Notes under the pieces: model-generated
What the model saw: only the letters and a program-made list of their open reading frames with translations
Told to the model about the DNA's origin: nothing
The model's database searches: none
Assembly: GCF_003570905.1 (NCBI RefSeq)
Contig: NZ_QXJM01000042.1
Location: 1 to 64,000 of the forward strand
Length of the DNA: 64,000 bases
Direction of reading: 5' to 3'
From: Cohnella faecalis
GTDB taxonomy: Bacteria > Bacillota > Bacilli > Paenibacillales > Paenibacillaceae
Position numbers and translations under genes: made by a program
Part shown: one piece after another, positions 44,094 to 52,258 of the stretch
Layout: every line of letters starts with the position of its first letter
How positions within the stretch are numbered: position 1 is the first letter of the stretch

Positions 44094-45469
44094 TTATTTC
44101 TGGTCTTTGAAGAAGGAAGGCGCGTTCCGGCCGATCGCTTTGTCCACTTTCTCCGCGAATTCCTCCGGCGTAATGAGTCCGAGCGCCAATTCGTTAGCGG
44201 TCGATCCCACGACTTCATTGGAAGCCGGGTCCAGCTTATCGTCCCAGGAAACGCCGCCTTTAGCTACCGCTTCCAAGTCCAAAGAGAAATCTTTCGCCAG
44301 CTTGAACACATTAGAAGGAAGGTCTCCATTCATAGGCGAGAGATAGCCCCCAACATCGAATGCCGCTTGGTTATAATGCTCCACGACGAACTTGAAGAAT
44401 CTTTTCGTTTCCGCATCGAACGTTTCTTTGTTGAACGCATACGCCAAGCCTGCCGTAATCGAGGTGTTCGGACCGTTATTCTCGGCTCCGGCCACCTCCG
44501 GGATGAAGAAGTATCCGATTTCGCCGCTGTCATATTTGTCCTTGAACTGCGCGAGCTCCCACGACCCGTTGTAATGGATGACGGCATTGCCGCCCAGGAA
44601 AAAGTTCAAGGTTTGCGTATAATCCATGCTGCTGAAGCCTTTTTGGAAATACCCGCCCTTGCCGAGCGTGGAAAGCAAGTTCGCCGCTTTCATGCCGATT
44701 TCTCCGGTAAACTTTTCGTCCCCCGTCTTCAGCTTGTCGATGAATTCCGTATGGGTCAGACGAAGAGGGATGAACGACAGGTAACGAACCAGCTGCCACA
44801 TCTCCTTGCCGGATACCGCGATCGGCGTATAACCCTCCGCTTTCAGCTTCGCCGCCGCATCGACGAACTCGTCGAAGGTTGTAGGTACTTTAATGTTGTT
44901 TTCTTCGAACGGCTTCTTGTAATACCAGAAGGCTTCGCCGTATTTGCCCTCGGGAAGAGGTACAGGTTTCCGTCGCTAAAGGAAAGGAAATCGATAGCAG
45001 CTTTGTTGAACTCGTCGAACATGCCGAATTCCTGAAGCGTGGCTTTGATGTCCACCAGACGGCCCTGCTTAGCCAGATTTTCGCTCAACAGTCCGTTCGG
45101 GATTTTAAAGAAGTCCGGAAGCTGATTGCCCGCGATATAAGTTCTAAGCTTTTGAAAATATTGCGTGTCATTCGGAATCGACTCGATCTCCACTTCGAAA
45201 TTCGGGTTCACTTCTTTTTGGTACTGATCGATCAACGATTTCATGACTCGGTAATCGGCATTGTTTTCGTTGCCCTTGGTGAAGAAACGGAGCTTTTTCT
45301 TGGGTTGGCTGTCCGCTGACCCTGTATCGCTGTTAGAAGCGCCTGTGTCGATAGCTGTACCGCTTGGCGAGGCGTTGCTGTTCGAGCTTCCATTGCCGCA
45401 CCCCGCAAGCAGGCTGACTGACAATACCAGAACTAAAGTGAGCACCCCTAAAACCTTGAAGTTACGCAT
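44094..45469 (-). pseudogene. Extracellular sugar-binding lipoprotein, one single-base deletion
   Basis: The N-terminal frame from 45469 has a lipoprotein signal ending SVSLLAGCGNG (Cys near 25) and continues to SFSDGNLYLFP. One base missing near 44951 (CCCGAGGG where CCCGGAGGG restores codons) shifts the frame; the rest continues as GKYGEAFWYYKKPFEEN and on through LVRYLSFIPLRLTHTEF to a stop at 44094. With the base restored the length is exactly 459 codons (458 aa), normal for a CUT1 binding protein. First gene of the YesMN sugar operon. Confidence 0.9.
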
Positions 45470-45531
45470 GTCATATCCCCCATTTGATTTGCCTAGGCTT
45501 CTATCGTAGCTACTGATTAACCGGTAACTTG

Positions 45532-45537
45532 ATTATA
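45532..45537 (-). promoter_or_regulatory. -10 element of the YesMN sugar operon
   Basis: Perfect TATAAT on the minus strand 63 bases upstream of the binding-protein start, without a recognisable -35 at 16-18 bases. That fits an activator-dependent promoter such as one driven by the YesN protein of this operon. Confidence 0.4.
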
Positions 45538-45658
45538 GGATCGCCCCGACGGAAAAAAAATCAGAGCATTTTGACTTGATCTATCAAATATTTGACCCGG
45601 CAGATATCAAATCGGGATGGATGAAAGCTTGTCGGCATTGAGTCTCTTATCCCGTTCA

Positions 45659-45700
45659 AATTATTGCCCAATGAGCAAAATTGCTCATTGGGCAATAATT
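45659..45700. promoter_or_regulatory. 42 bp perfect palindrome upstream of the TetR-MMPL operon
   Basis: Arms of 20 bases (45659-45678 and 45681-45700) around a central AA. Each arm contains TTGCCCAATGAGCAA or its complement, itself an imperfect palindrome, so the element may hold two stacked repressor sites. It ends 58 bases before the TetR start and is the best candidate for its operator. Confidence 0.75.
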
Positions 45701-45758
45701 GTGCTACATTTAACTCATCCAGATAAACGGACTGCCAATCGGAGGTGAGATTTACAAA

Positions 45759-46373
45759 TTGAACAAATCCAGCTTGCGCGAAAGTAAAAAAGAAGCGACC
45801 GCGCACGCTTTGGCGGAAGCGGCCTTTCAACTGGCGCTGGAGCGCGGGATGGACGGCTTCGTCGTGGAGGACGTCGTGCAGCGCTCCGGTTATTCCCGCC
45901 GCACGTTCGCCAACTATTTCTCTTGCAAGGAAGAGGCCGTAGCCACGGCGACAGTGCCGTATCACGATGTCGGAGAGTTCTACGAGCTGCTGAATCGGAT
46001 GTCCGACTCCACTTCGCCTATTGACGCCCTATACCAGTTCGTGAAGATGCAGCTGGCGGAAGAAACGATCCGAAGATTGAGGCAGCTCTTCACTCTGTCC
46101 GAGAGCTATCCGAACCTGAAGCCTTACACGCTGACAGCCGTTCAGCGCCTGCAACGAGAAACCCAGGAGCTCATGGCCGAGCTGTTCCGGGAAACGCACC
46201 CTCGCGACTACAACTACTTGCTGGTAGGCTCGGTGTTCTCGATGATCGTCCCCATGTTCGACGGAACATTCCGCGTGCTTCTCCTCGGAGAATCGGCAGA
46301 CGATGCCTCTGGCACTCAATCGTTCGACAATTATTTTGAAACGATCTTCGGCTACTTGCGGAATGGCTTTTAA
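45759..46373 (+). CDS. TetR-family transcriptional regulator
   Basis: 204 aa from a TTG start at 45759 with GGAGGTGAG nine bases upstream. N-terminal HTH (residues about 12-55): KKEATAHALAEAAFQLALERG, then VEDVVQRSGYSRRTFANYFSC with the usual recognition helix. The C-terminal ligand domain is all-helical. It sits 35 bases before the MMPL exporter gene on the same strand, so it most likely represses this exporter and itself through the palindrome upstream. Confidence 0.9.
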   Translation: MNKSSLRESKKEATAHALAEAAFQLALERGMDGFVVEDVVQRSGYSRRTFANYFSCKEEAVATATVPYHDVGEFYELLNRMSDSTSPIDALYQFVKMQLAEETIRRLRQLFTLSESYPNLKPYTLTAVQRLQRETQELMAELFRETHPRDYNYLLVGSVFSMIVPMFDGTFRVLLLGESADDASGTQSFDNYFETIFGYLRNGF

Positions 46374-46408
46374 CTCGTTTAACCCCAATAAAGGAGAGAT
46401 TTTTTAGC

Positions 46409-48772
46409 ATGTCCAAATTACTGTATCGCATCGGCAAGGCCGCCTTCGACAAGCCCTGGGCTTTTATCGCGGCCTGGATTCTGATTATCGGCATCGTCGT
46501 TGCCATGCTCGGCGTGAACGGCATGAGTGTAAGCTCCGAGATGAAGATCGAAGGCACGGAATCGCAGAAGGTGCTCGACAAGCTGGAGAAGGAGCTGCCG
46601 GAAGCGTCCGGCGGACAAGCAAGCGTCCTCTTCACCGCCCCTCAAGGCGAGCGGTTGGACACACCGGAGCGCATCGCTGCGATCTCCAGGGCGGTTAACA
46701 AGGTTTACGGGCTCGACTATATCATTAATCCCTCTGAGCTGGCTGCCGCTGCGGGAGCGGAACTTAGCGCGGAGCAAGCCGCGCAAAAAGACGCATCTGC
46801 TGAGACTGCTCAAGACGGACAGCCCGCCGGTGCGGCCCAAGGTACTGACGCAACAAGCGCGGCCAACGCTGCGGGCGGAGAGATGCCGCCTTACACGCAG
46901 CTCATGATTGACGGACAGCCTGTGCCCGGCGTGCTGATCGCAACCGACGGCAGCATCGCGCTCCTCCAATTTCAATTTACCGTCCAACAGAACTCGCTGC
47001 CCCAAGGCGTGACGGATAAGGTCGTGGATGCCGTCACGGAATCAGTGGATGGCAGCGGCGTAATCGCCCTGCCAAGCGACTCTCTGAAAGCAACGGAGGT
47101 GCCTATCGGCATCAACGAAGTGTTCGGCCTTCTTATCGCAGCCATCGTCCTCGTGATGACGCTTGGCTCCCTTGTCGCGGCTGGCTTGCCCATCATCACC
47201 GCGCTGTTCGGCGTAGGGATCGGCGTTGGAGGCGCGTTCGCTCTTTCCACTTTCGTGACGATGACATCGTTTACGCCCGTTCTGGCTCTAATGATCGGAC
47301 TGGCGGTCGGCATCGACTATGCGCTATTTATTGTAAATAGGCAGCGTCGCCTTATTTTCGACCAAGGTTTGACGGCGCGCGAAGCCGCGGGCCGGGCGGT
47401 AGGCACGGCGGGAAGTGCCGTATTCTTTGCCGGCCTGACGGTTATCATCGCGTTGTTCGGCCTACTGGTCATCGGCATTTCCTTTTTGAGCATGATGGCG
47501 CTCGTTGCCTCTGTCACCGTGTTCCTCAGCGTGCTGATTGCTCTTACGCTGCTTCCGGCGCTTCTTGGTCTGCTCGGCGAGCGCATCTGCTCCGCCAAGG
47601 CGCGCGAGAAGCACCGCCTCAAAGCAGCATCCAAACAACATGGCTTTGCAGACGTCTGGGTGAAAGCCATCGTGAAATTCCGCTGGCTGGTCATTATCGC
47701 GGTGATTGCCGTTCTCGGTGTAGCGGCGATTCCAGCAGTCAAGATGGAGATGGGGATTCCTTCCGGCGCAAGCGCGAATTTGGACACGTCTGCCCGCCAG
47801 AGCTACGACGCCATCTCCGCCGGTTTCGGAAAAGGCTTTAATGGCCCGCTCCTCATCGTCGCCGAATCGAATAATTCCGCAGGCGTCATCGCGCCGGAGA
47901 CGCTTGGCGGCATTGTACAGGAAATTCAGAAGAACAAGCATGTATCTGTCGTAACGCCCCTTGGCATGAACGCGAACGGCAACATCGCCATTTTTAGCCT
48001 TATTCCGACAACGGGGCCGACCGACACCGACACGAAGGATCTCGTGAAGGAGCTGCGCAGCGCCGACTCGGCCATCGCCAAAAACTATGGCGTTACCCTT
48101 GGCGTGACCGGGCTTACCGCGATCAACATCGATATGTCCGCCAAACTCTCAGAGGTATTCCCAACCTACATCGGCATTATCATGGTTCTGTCGTTGATTA
48201 TTCTATTGCTCGTCTTCCGTTCCATTCTCGTTCCGCTCAAAGCGACGGTCGGCTTCCTGCTCAGCATACTCGCGACGTTCGGCATCACCACCGCCGTGTT
48301 CCAATGGGGGTGGGCGAGCAGCCTGTTCGGCGTCGATACCGGCGGTCCGCTCATGAGCTTCATCCCGATTCTCGTCACAGGCATCCTGTACGGACTCGCC
48401 ATGGACTACCAGGTATTCCTTGTCTCCTCTATGCGCGAATCCTACGTTCACGGGCATCGCGGCAGGAGCAGCGTCATTCATGGGTACGATCAAGCAAGCC
48501 GCGTAGTCGTCGCAGCCGCCGTCATCATGGTCGCCGTCTTCGCCGGCTTCGTCATGACGCATGACATTATGATCAAACAAATCGGCTTCGCGCTGGCACT
48601 GGGCATTCTGATCGACGCGTTTTTCGTCCGTATGGCGCTCGTACCGGCTGTCATGGCTCTCTTCGGCGACAAAGCCTGGTGGCTGCCGAAGTGGCTCGAC
48701 CGCTTGCTGCCGAACCTCGATGTCGAAGGCGACAAGCTGATTGCCGAATTGCAGGCCAAGGAAGCCAAGTAA
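46409..48772 (+). CDS. MMPL/RND-family membrane exporter
   Basis: 787 aa with twelve predicted helices in two halves. Helix 1 (WAFIAAWILIIGIVVAML) is followed by an extracellular loop, then LALMIGLAVGIDYALFIVNRQR (first GxxxDY-type motif). The second half repeats this with helix clusters and ILYGLAMDYQVFLVSSMRESY. The first extracellular loop carries an Ala/Glu/Gln-rich insert (about residues 110-155). These motifs are diagnostic of proton-driven MMPL transporters that export lipids or hydrophobic drugs. Start follows AAAGGAGAG. Substrate unknown; TetR control suggests response to a toxic compound. Confidence 0.93.
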   Translation: MSKLLYRIGKAAFDKPWAFIAAWILIIGIVVAMLGVNGMSVSSEMKIEGTESQKVLDKLEKELPEASGGQASVLFTAPQGERLDTPERIAAISRAVNKVYGLDYIINPSELAAAAGAELSAEQAAQKDASAETAQDGQPAGAAQGTDATSAANAAGGEMPPYTQLMIDGQPVPGVLIATDGSIALLQFQFTVQQNSLPQGVTDKVVDAVTESVDGSGVIALPSDSLKATEVPIGINEVFGLLIAAIVLVMTLGSLVAAGLPIITALFGVGIGVGGAFALSTFVTMTSFTPVLALMIGLAVGIDYALFIVNRQRRLIFDQGLTAREAAGRAVGTAGSAVFFAGLTVIIALFGLLVIGISFLSMMALVASVTVFLSVLIALTLLPALLGLLGERICSAKAREKHRLKAASKQHGFADVWVKAIVKFRWLVIIAVIAVLGVAAIPAVKMEMGIPSGASANLDTSARQSYDAISAGFGKGFNGPLLIVAESNNSAGVIAPETLGGIVQEIQKNKHVSVVTPLGMNANGNIAIFSLIPTTGPTDTDTKDLVKELRSADSAIAKNYGVTLGVTGLTAINIDMSAKLSEVFPTYIGIIMVLSLIILLLVFRSILVPLKATVGFLLSILATFGITTAVFQWGWASSLFGVDTGGPLMSFIPILVTGILYGLAMDYQVFLVSSMRESYVHGHRGRSSVIHGYDQASRVVVAAAVIMVAVFAGFVMTHDIMIKQIGFALALGILIDAFFVRMALVPAVMALFGDKAWWLPKWLDRLLPNLDVEGDKLIAELQAKEAK

Positions 48773-48833
48773 AACGGAAGAGTGAGTGCTTGAATCGATC
48801 GGTATTGACTGCATTCGGACTATTCCCTCGTTT

Positions 48834-48896
48834 GACAGTGAAAGCCCCCATGTTAGACATGGAGGGAACAGACACTGTCGCTCGAGGGATTTTTTT
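48834..48896 (+). terminator. Terminator-like hairpin after the MMPL gene
   Basis: GACAGTG (48834-48840) pairs with CACTGTC (48873-48879), an inner CCATG / CATGG stem lies at 48848-48862, and seven T follow at 48890-48896. The T run is about 10 bases from the stem, further than usual. Confidence 0.5.
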
Positions 48897-49038
48897 CTGC
48901 TAAAGGAAGGTTGGAAGATGGAGAAAGGTGTAGAGCGTGGAGTTAATTGTTGGACATCTTTTACCAGCTAATTTCATTCATTGTAGGTTAGCTGAAACAG
49001 CGGCCCTCGTAGGCAGTTTTATCAATTTGATAAAACGT

Positions 49039-49077
49039 CGAAAGACCGCCTGCGAACTTTTAATCGCAGACGGTCTT
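49039..49077 (-). terminator. Hairpin terminator of the secreted PPC-domain gene
   Basis: Stem GAAAGACCG-CTGCGA type with its complement (one mismatch) around an 8-9 base loop; on the minus strand it is followed by GACGTTTTATC. Located directly after the stop at 49085. Confidence 0.6.
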
Positions 49078-49084
49078 TCAGGGA

Positions 49085-49534
49085 TTATTGTGCAGTGATC
49101 ACCAACTGATAAGTGCTAGTGATATTGGGCCCTCCATAAACCAATACATAGTAAGATTTACCGGCTGTAGCGCTCCAATTAAGATTTGTATATGTGCCTG
49201 GACCGCTCGTAACTGTTTTTATAGCGAGCGGTGAAATAGATTGACCATTGCTATTGTCTAACTGGTAAGCGTCATATACAGCGACTGTGTATGATTGAGT
49301 ATCCGGCGGCGCAAAAAACACATTTTGAGTTGCCGTTTTAGCCGTTGTGAATTTGTACCAATCCATATCACCGGACCCAGCGAAGAAATTGTAGGCAGTT
49401 CCTTGAGTCAAAATCCATGCTGTTGAAGGTGTGTCGTTTGCCGGACTCTCATAAGGATCCGCAGCGAAAGCGGACTGAGCTCCAAACAACAGTAAACACA
49501 ACGATAATAGGATGGAAAACTTGAATTTCTTCAT
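49085..49534 (-). CDS. Small secreted protein with a PPC-like beta domain
   Basis: 149 aa. Signal peptide MKKFKFSILLSLCLLLFGAQSAFA with cleavage after AFA (residue about 24). The mature part is about 125 residues: ESPANDTPSTAW, GSGDMDWYKFTT, AVYDAY, LNWSATAGKSYYVLVYGG and TYQLVI. That is the pattern of bacterial pre-peptidase C-terminal (PPC) domains, normally attached to proteases or other exoenzymes. Here it stands alone. Start follows GAGGTGTTG. Function unknown, possibly carbohydrate or surface binding. Confidence 0.75.
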   Translation of the reverse strand: MKKFKFSILLSLCLLLFGAQSAFAADPYESPANDTPSTAWILTQGTAYNFFAGSGDMDWYKFTTAKTATQNVFFAPPDTQSYTVAVYDAYQLDNSNGQSISPLAIKTVTSGPGTYTNLNWSATAGKSYYVLVYGGPNITSTYQLVITAQ

Positions 49535-49880
49535 AAAATCAACACCTCACATTATGTTTTTTGAAAACTGGCCAGTTTTCTACTAGGTATAACACTTCCA
49601 ATCATTAAATAGTTTCTTATTTTTTATTATTTTAACCATTCTTTAGTATGCGTTCTCTTTTTGTTCCTATTTTCCCTTTCAGTACATCATAACGACTAAT
49701 GGAAATATGTGCCTTTTCAATGGATATAAATAGCCCTCACCTGGCAGCGGGGCAAGCTGGTCAATTTTTGATTGGGTTTCTCCGCTTGGAAATCGCGTTT
49801 CAGCAGATTTTCTCCCATGCGACCACCTATGGAAGTATAATGCTCCCATAGGTTGAGACACGGGAGGGGAAAAAATAAGT
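49535..49880. other. AT-rich intergenic region, no gene
   Basis: Upstream region of the secreted protein gene. Contains one perfect 18 bp palindrome at 49563-49580. Further left I see nothing I can support. Confidence 0.5.
49563..49580. promoter_or_regulatory. 18 bp perfect palindrome, possible operator
   Basis: GAAAACTGGCCAGTTTTC lies 29 bases upstream of the PPC-domain gene start, a suitable place for a repressor site. No regulator is encoded beside it. Confidence 0.45.
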
Positions 49881-50144
49881 GTGAACGAACCGACACTGGG
49901 CAAGGCTATGACCGCGCTTGAATTTTTAAGTCAAGATGCCGAAGCACTCAGGCAGTACGAAATGTGACAAAAGGCGCTTCATGATGAAGCTTCAATGCTC
50001 CAAGGTGCGCGTATAGAGGGCGAGACTGTAGGAAAATTAGAGATTGCCCGAAATTTGATTCAAATGAGCATGGATATTATAAAAGTAGCTCAAGCAACAG
50101 GATTCTCTGTGCAGGAGTTAGAAAAATTGAAACAGATGCATTAA
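49881..50144 (+). pseudogene. C-terminal remnant of an Rpn/PD-(D/E)XK nuclease-family transposase-like gene
   Basis: An 88-codon frame from GTG at 49881 has one internal stop (TGA after LRQYEM, near 49965). Readable parts are LEFLSQDAEALRQYEM, then QKALHDEASMLQGARIEG, LEIARNLIQMSMDI and ATGFSVQELEKLKQMH. This Lys/Glu-rich helical tail with IARNLI ... TGFSVEEIEKL is typical of the end of Rpn-family recombination-promoting nucleases (PF12784). The nuclease domain itself is missing, so this is a decayed fragment of a mobile gene. Confidence 0.7.
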
Positions 50145-50218
50145 TGATACGGCTTGCTACCACTGAGAAATTTTTAGCGCAGCCCCCTGTTATCACCCTT
50201 AGTCCGCCATAAAGACAA

Positions 50219-50252
50219 ACAAAAAAATCCCTTGCATATCAAGGGATTTCAG
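50219..50252 (-). terminator. Terminator of the tRNA-Glu-Lys-Leu unit
   Basis: On the minus strand AATCCCTTG pairs with CAAGGGATT around a short loop and runs into a T tract, just after tRNA-Leu. Confidence 0.85.
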
Positions 50253-50263
50253 CTTCATAAGTA

Positions 50264-50350
50264 TGGTGCGGTCGAGAGGACTCGAACCTCCACGAGATTG
50301 CTCCCGCCAGCCCCTCAAGCTGGTGCGTCTGCCATTCCGCCACGACCGCA
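50264..50350 (-). tRNA. tRNA-Leu (anticodon GAG)
   Basis: 87 bases including the encoded CCA. Acceptor TGCGGTC / GACCGCA, long variable arm as required for leucine, anticodon loop TTGAGGG giving GAG, T-loop GGTTCGAGTCC. Last gene of a three-tRNA unit. Confidence 0.95.
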
Positions 50351-50397
50351 TGTATCAAATGTCGTCCTAAGGCTCACAAGTGAATCCGGACTGAAAA

Positions 50398-50473
50398 TGG
50401 TGAGCCATGTAGGACTCGAACCTACGACACCCTGATTAAAAGTCAGGTGCTCTACCAACTGAGCTAATGGCTC
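50398..50473 (-). tRNA. tRNA-Lys (anticodon TTT)
   Basis: 76 bases including CCA. Acceptor GAGCCAT / ATGGCTC, anticodon loop CTTTTAA, T-loop GGTTCGAGTCC. Confidence 0.96.
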
Positions 50474-50476
50474 GCT

Positions 50477-50551
50477 TGGTGACCCGTGGGGGAATCGAAC
50501 CCCCGTTACCTCCGTGAAAGGGAGGTGTCTTAACCTCTTGACCAACGGGCC
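50477..50551 (-). tRNA. tRNA-Glu (anticodon TTC)
   Basis: 75 bases including CCA. Acceptor GGCCCGT / ACGGGTC (one G-T pair), anticodon loop CTTTCAC, T-loop GGTTCGAATCC. First gene of its unit, only three bases from tRNA-Lys. Confidence 0.96.
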
Positions 50552-50606
50552 GTTAGTGGGCAGCGAAGCCGGTGTTTACCGTGCCCTGTTTCAGACGACA
50601 TGGATG

Positions 50607-50636
50607 ATTATATAACGAATCAAGCGGGGAGTGCAA
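50607..50636 (-). promoter_or_regulatory. Promoter of the tRNA-Glu-Lys-Leu unit
   Basis: Minus strand TTGCAC (50631-50636), 18-base spacer, perfect TATAAT (50607-50612), 55 bases before tRNA-Glu. Confidence 0.65.
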
Positions 50637-50816
50637 GTCCTTTTCGAAAAAAAATTCGAAAAAATATTGCATCAACTCCCCCTGCTGCCAAAGTGCTTTC
50701 TAACCTTATTATGGTGGGAATCAGATCCAGTTGCCCGGACGCTTTCTCGTTATTCATCGTACACTTTCATCCAAGAGCAAGCCGTTCCGCTTATGCTTCC
50801 CAAAACAACAAAATAA

Positions 50817-50853
50817 AATACCCGACAGGCGAAATCGCCAATCGGGTATTTTT
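50817..50853 (-). terminator. Terminator of the tRNA-Asn-Ser unit
   Basis: AAAATACCCGA / TCGGGTATTTTT stem enclosing an inner GGCGA / TCGCC stem; T/A tails on both sides so it could act in both directions. Confidence 0.75.
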
Positions 50854-50879
50854 ATCGTCACTGATTTGTTGGAAAAGTG

Positions 50880-50970
50880 TGGCGGAGAGAGAGGGATTCG
50901 AACCCTCGCACCACTTACGCAGTCTAACCCCTTAGCAGAGGGTCCCCTTGAGCCACTTGGGTATCTCTCC
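50880..50970 (-). tRNA. tRNA-Ser (anticodon GCT)
   Basis: 91 bases including CCA. Acceptor GGAGAGA / TCTCTCC, long variable arm typical of serine tRNAs, anticodon loop CTGCTAA, T-loop GGTTCGAATCC. Confidence 0.95.
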
Positions 50971-50971
50971 A

Positions 50972-51048
50972 TGGCTCCCCGAACAGGACTCGAACCTGTG
51001 ACAACTCGATTAACAGTCGAGTGCTCTACCAACTGAGCTATCAGGGAA
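50972..51048 (-). tRNA. tRNA-Asn (anticodon GTT)
   Basis: 77 bases including CCA. Anticodon loop CTGTTAA, T-loop GGTTCGAGTCC, D-arm AGCTCAGTTGGTAGAGC. One base from tRNA-Ser, transcribed before it. Confidence 0.95.
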
Positions 51049-51076
51049 TATGTTTGTTTCAAAAGTGACAAGAATT

Positions 51077-51105
51077 AATTTATCACGATTCAAAAATGAA
51101 GTCAA
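51077..51105 (-). promoter_or_regulatory. Promoter of the tRNA-Asn-Ser unit
   Basis: Minus strand TTGACT (51100-51105), 17-base spacer, TAAATT (51077-51082), 28 bases before tRNA-Asn. Confidence 0.65.
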
Positions 51106-51177
51106 GCCTCTTTTGCCGGTATTTTTTTATAAAGATCAAACAACCGGTTACGTCGGACGGAGACGCTTCGCCCCCTC

Positions 51178-51675
51178 TCATACGCCCGCCGGCTGAGGCT
51201 CGGGCGATTCGGCTGCGGGTTTCGCATCAATGAGCGCCAGCCGCCCTCTGCAGCGCCCGCAGGCGTATTTGCGAGGGTCTGCACGCCGCTTCCTCGGGTA
51301 AGACATCCCGCAAGCCTGGCAGATCAGCAAATACTTCACCGGCAGTCTGCGAGCCGCTCCCGGCAATGGACGACAATGTCTCGTCGCCCCTACTTGAGCC
51401 AGCAAGCGCTTAAAATCCTCGTCGCGGTGCTGATAGCCGCGGCCAAGCAGATGGAGATGATAATGGCACAGCTCGTGCTTAATAATCGCTTCCGTCTCTT
51501 CAGGCCCGTGTACGGCAAGCTGATGCGGGCTGATCTCGATATTGTGGCTTCTTGTGAAATACCGTCCCCCGGTCGTTCGAAGACGCGGATTAAACGTCGC
51601 TTCGTGCTTGAAGGGTCTTCCGAAAAAAGTATCCGAAACCTTTTCGACCCATATCTGCAGCTCTTGATTGTCCAT
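51178..51675 (-). CDS. SprT-like zinc metalloprotease-fold protein
   Basis: 165 aa. Metal site in IIKHELCHYHLHLLG (HExxH near residue 66) with a third possible ligand downstream in HRDEDF. A C-terminal zinc ribbon has CQACGMSYPRKRR ... YACGRCRG (four Cys, about 119-143). Firmicute SprT-like proteins (B. subtilis YdcK type) are cytoplasmic; SprT/Spartan relatives act on DNA-protein crosslinks. The acidic, proline-rich tail is not part of the domain. Lies near cmpA, as in Bacillus. Confidence 0.9.
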   Translation of the reverse strand: MDNQELQIWVEKVSDTFFGRPFKHEATFNPRLRTTGGRYFTRSHNIEISPHQLAVHGPEETEAIIKHELCHYHLHLLGRGYQHRDEDFKRLLAQVGATRHCRPLPGAARRLPVKYLLICQACGMSYPRKRRADPRKYACGRCRGRLALIDAKPAAESPEPQPAGV

Positions 51676-51815
51676 TCGGAGATCCCTCCCGGGGCTTGAA
51701 CTACTTGAATTGTAGCCCGCAATTGGGCTACACTGTCAAGTAGAAAATGATGCGCGCAAGCCCCTGCGCTCCGCAGGCCGCCAATCGCATCGACTAAGGG
51801 GAGAACACCGACGTC

Positions 51816-52172
51816 ATGGCCCAATTTTCATACGTATTGCTGCAGCGCGAAGACGGAACCTTGCTATTCATAGAGATGCCTGCTTCCCACGCTTATCAGC
51901 TAAGCGCGCTCAACCTGCGTCTTCATAAAGAGCTGTCCAAGCTTACCGCCGACAATGTGCCTCAGTTGCCGAGAGCTGTTGCGGAATGCCGCGATCTGGA
52001 GCTTCTGAACGAATCGGACACTCCGATCCACGGCCTGAAATACGTTAACGAGCTAGAGCAAGCCTTCTCCGCTATCCGCGAGAGCGCCTATCCGCTCGTT
52101 TCCTTGCTCACCGAAATTCGCGCTCTCCAAGCGCAGCTCGAGCAATGGTACGAAGAAGAGGATATGCTGTAA
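51816..52172 (+). CDS. Hypothetical protein, conserved-looking helical
   Basis: 118 aa, acidic, no signal peptide or membrane helix. N-terminal strand-like segment MAQFSYVLLQREDGTLLFIEMP, then helices rich in Leu and Glu (SALNLRLHKELSKL; VSLLTEIRALQAQLEQWYEEED). Start preceded by AAGGGGAGAACACCGACGTC. I recognise no family. It precedes cmpA by 86 bases on the same strand and diverges from the SprT-like gene. Confidence 0.65.
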   Translation: MAQFSYVLLQREDGTLLFIEMPASHAYQLSALNLRLHKELSKLTADNVPQLPRAVAECRDLELLNESDTPIHGLKYVNELEQAFSAIRESAYPLVSLLTEIRALQAQLEQWYEEEDML

Positions 52173-52258
52173 CGATTTGCCCGTCTGGGACCTGCACGGT
52201 CATTCGCCTACTCCCATATGTTATTACTACAACATGCGACGGGAGGAGGGCGATTTCG

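Larger units (their letters stand above)
48773..49084. other. Convergent intergenic region with hairpins
   Basis: Holds the terminator-like hairpin at 48834-48896, a 21 bp palindrome at 49016-49036 (GTTTTATCA, three-base centre, TGATAAAAC) and the terminator at 49039-49077. No credible gene; short open frames lack start signals. Confidence 0.6.
50552..50879. other. Intergenic region between two tRNA units
   Basis: Contains the promoter of the Glu-Lys-Leu unit (50607-50636) and the terminator of the Asn-Ser unit (50817-50853). No gene seen. Confidence 0.6.

Noticed and set aside
49679..49903. 74-codon minus-strand frame upstream of the PPC-domain gene
   Set aside because: No ribosome site, no recognisable domain, and it runs over the start of the transposase remnant.
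50232..51071. Short open frames over the tRNA cluster
   Set aside because: They overlap tRNAs that fold completely and have no coding features.
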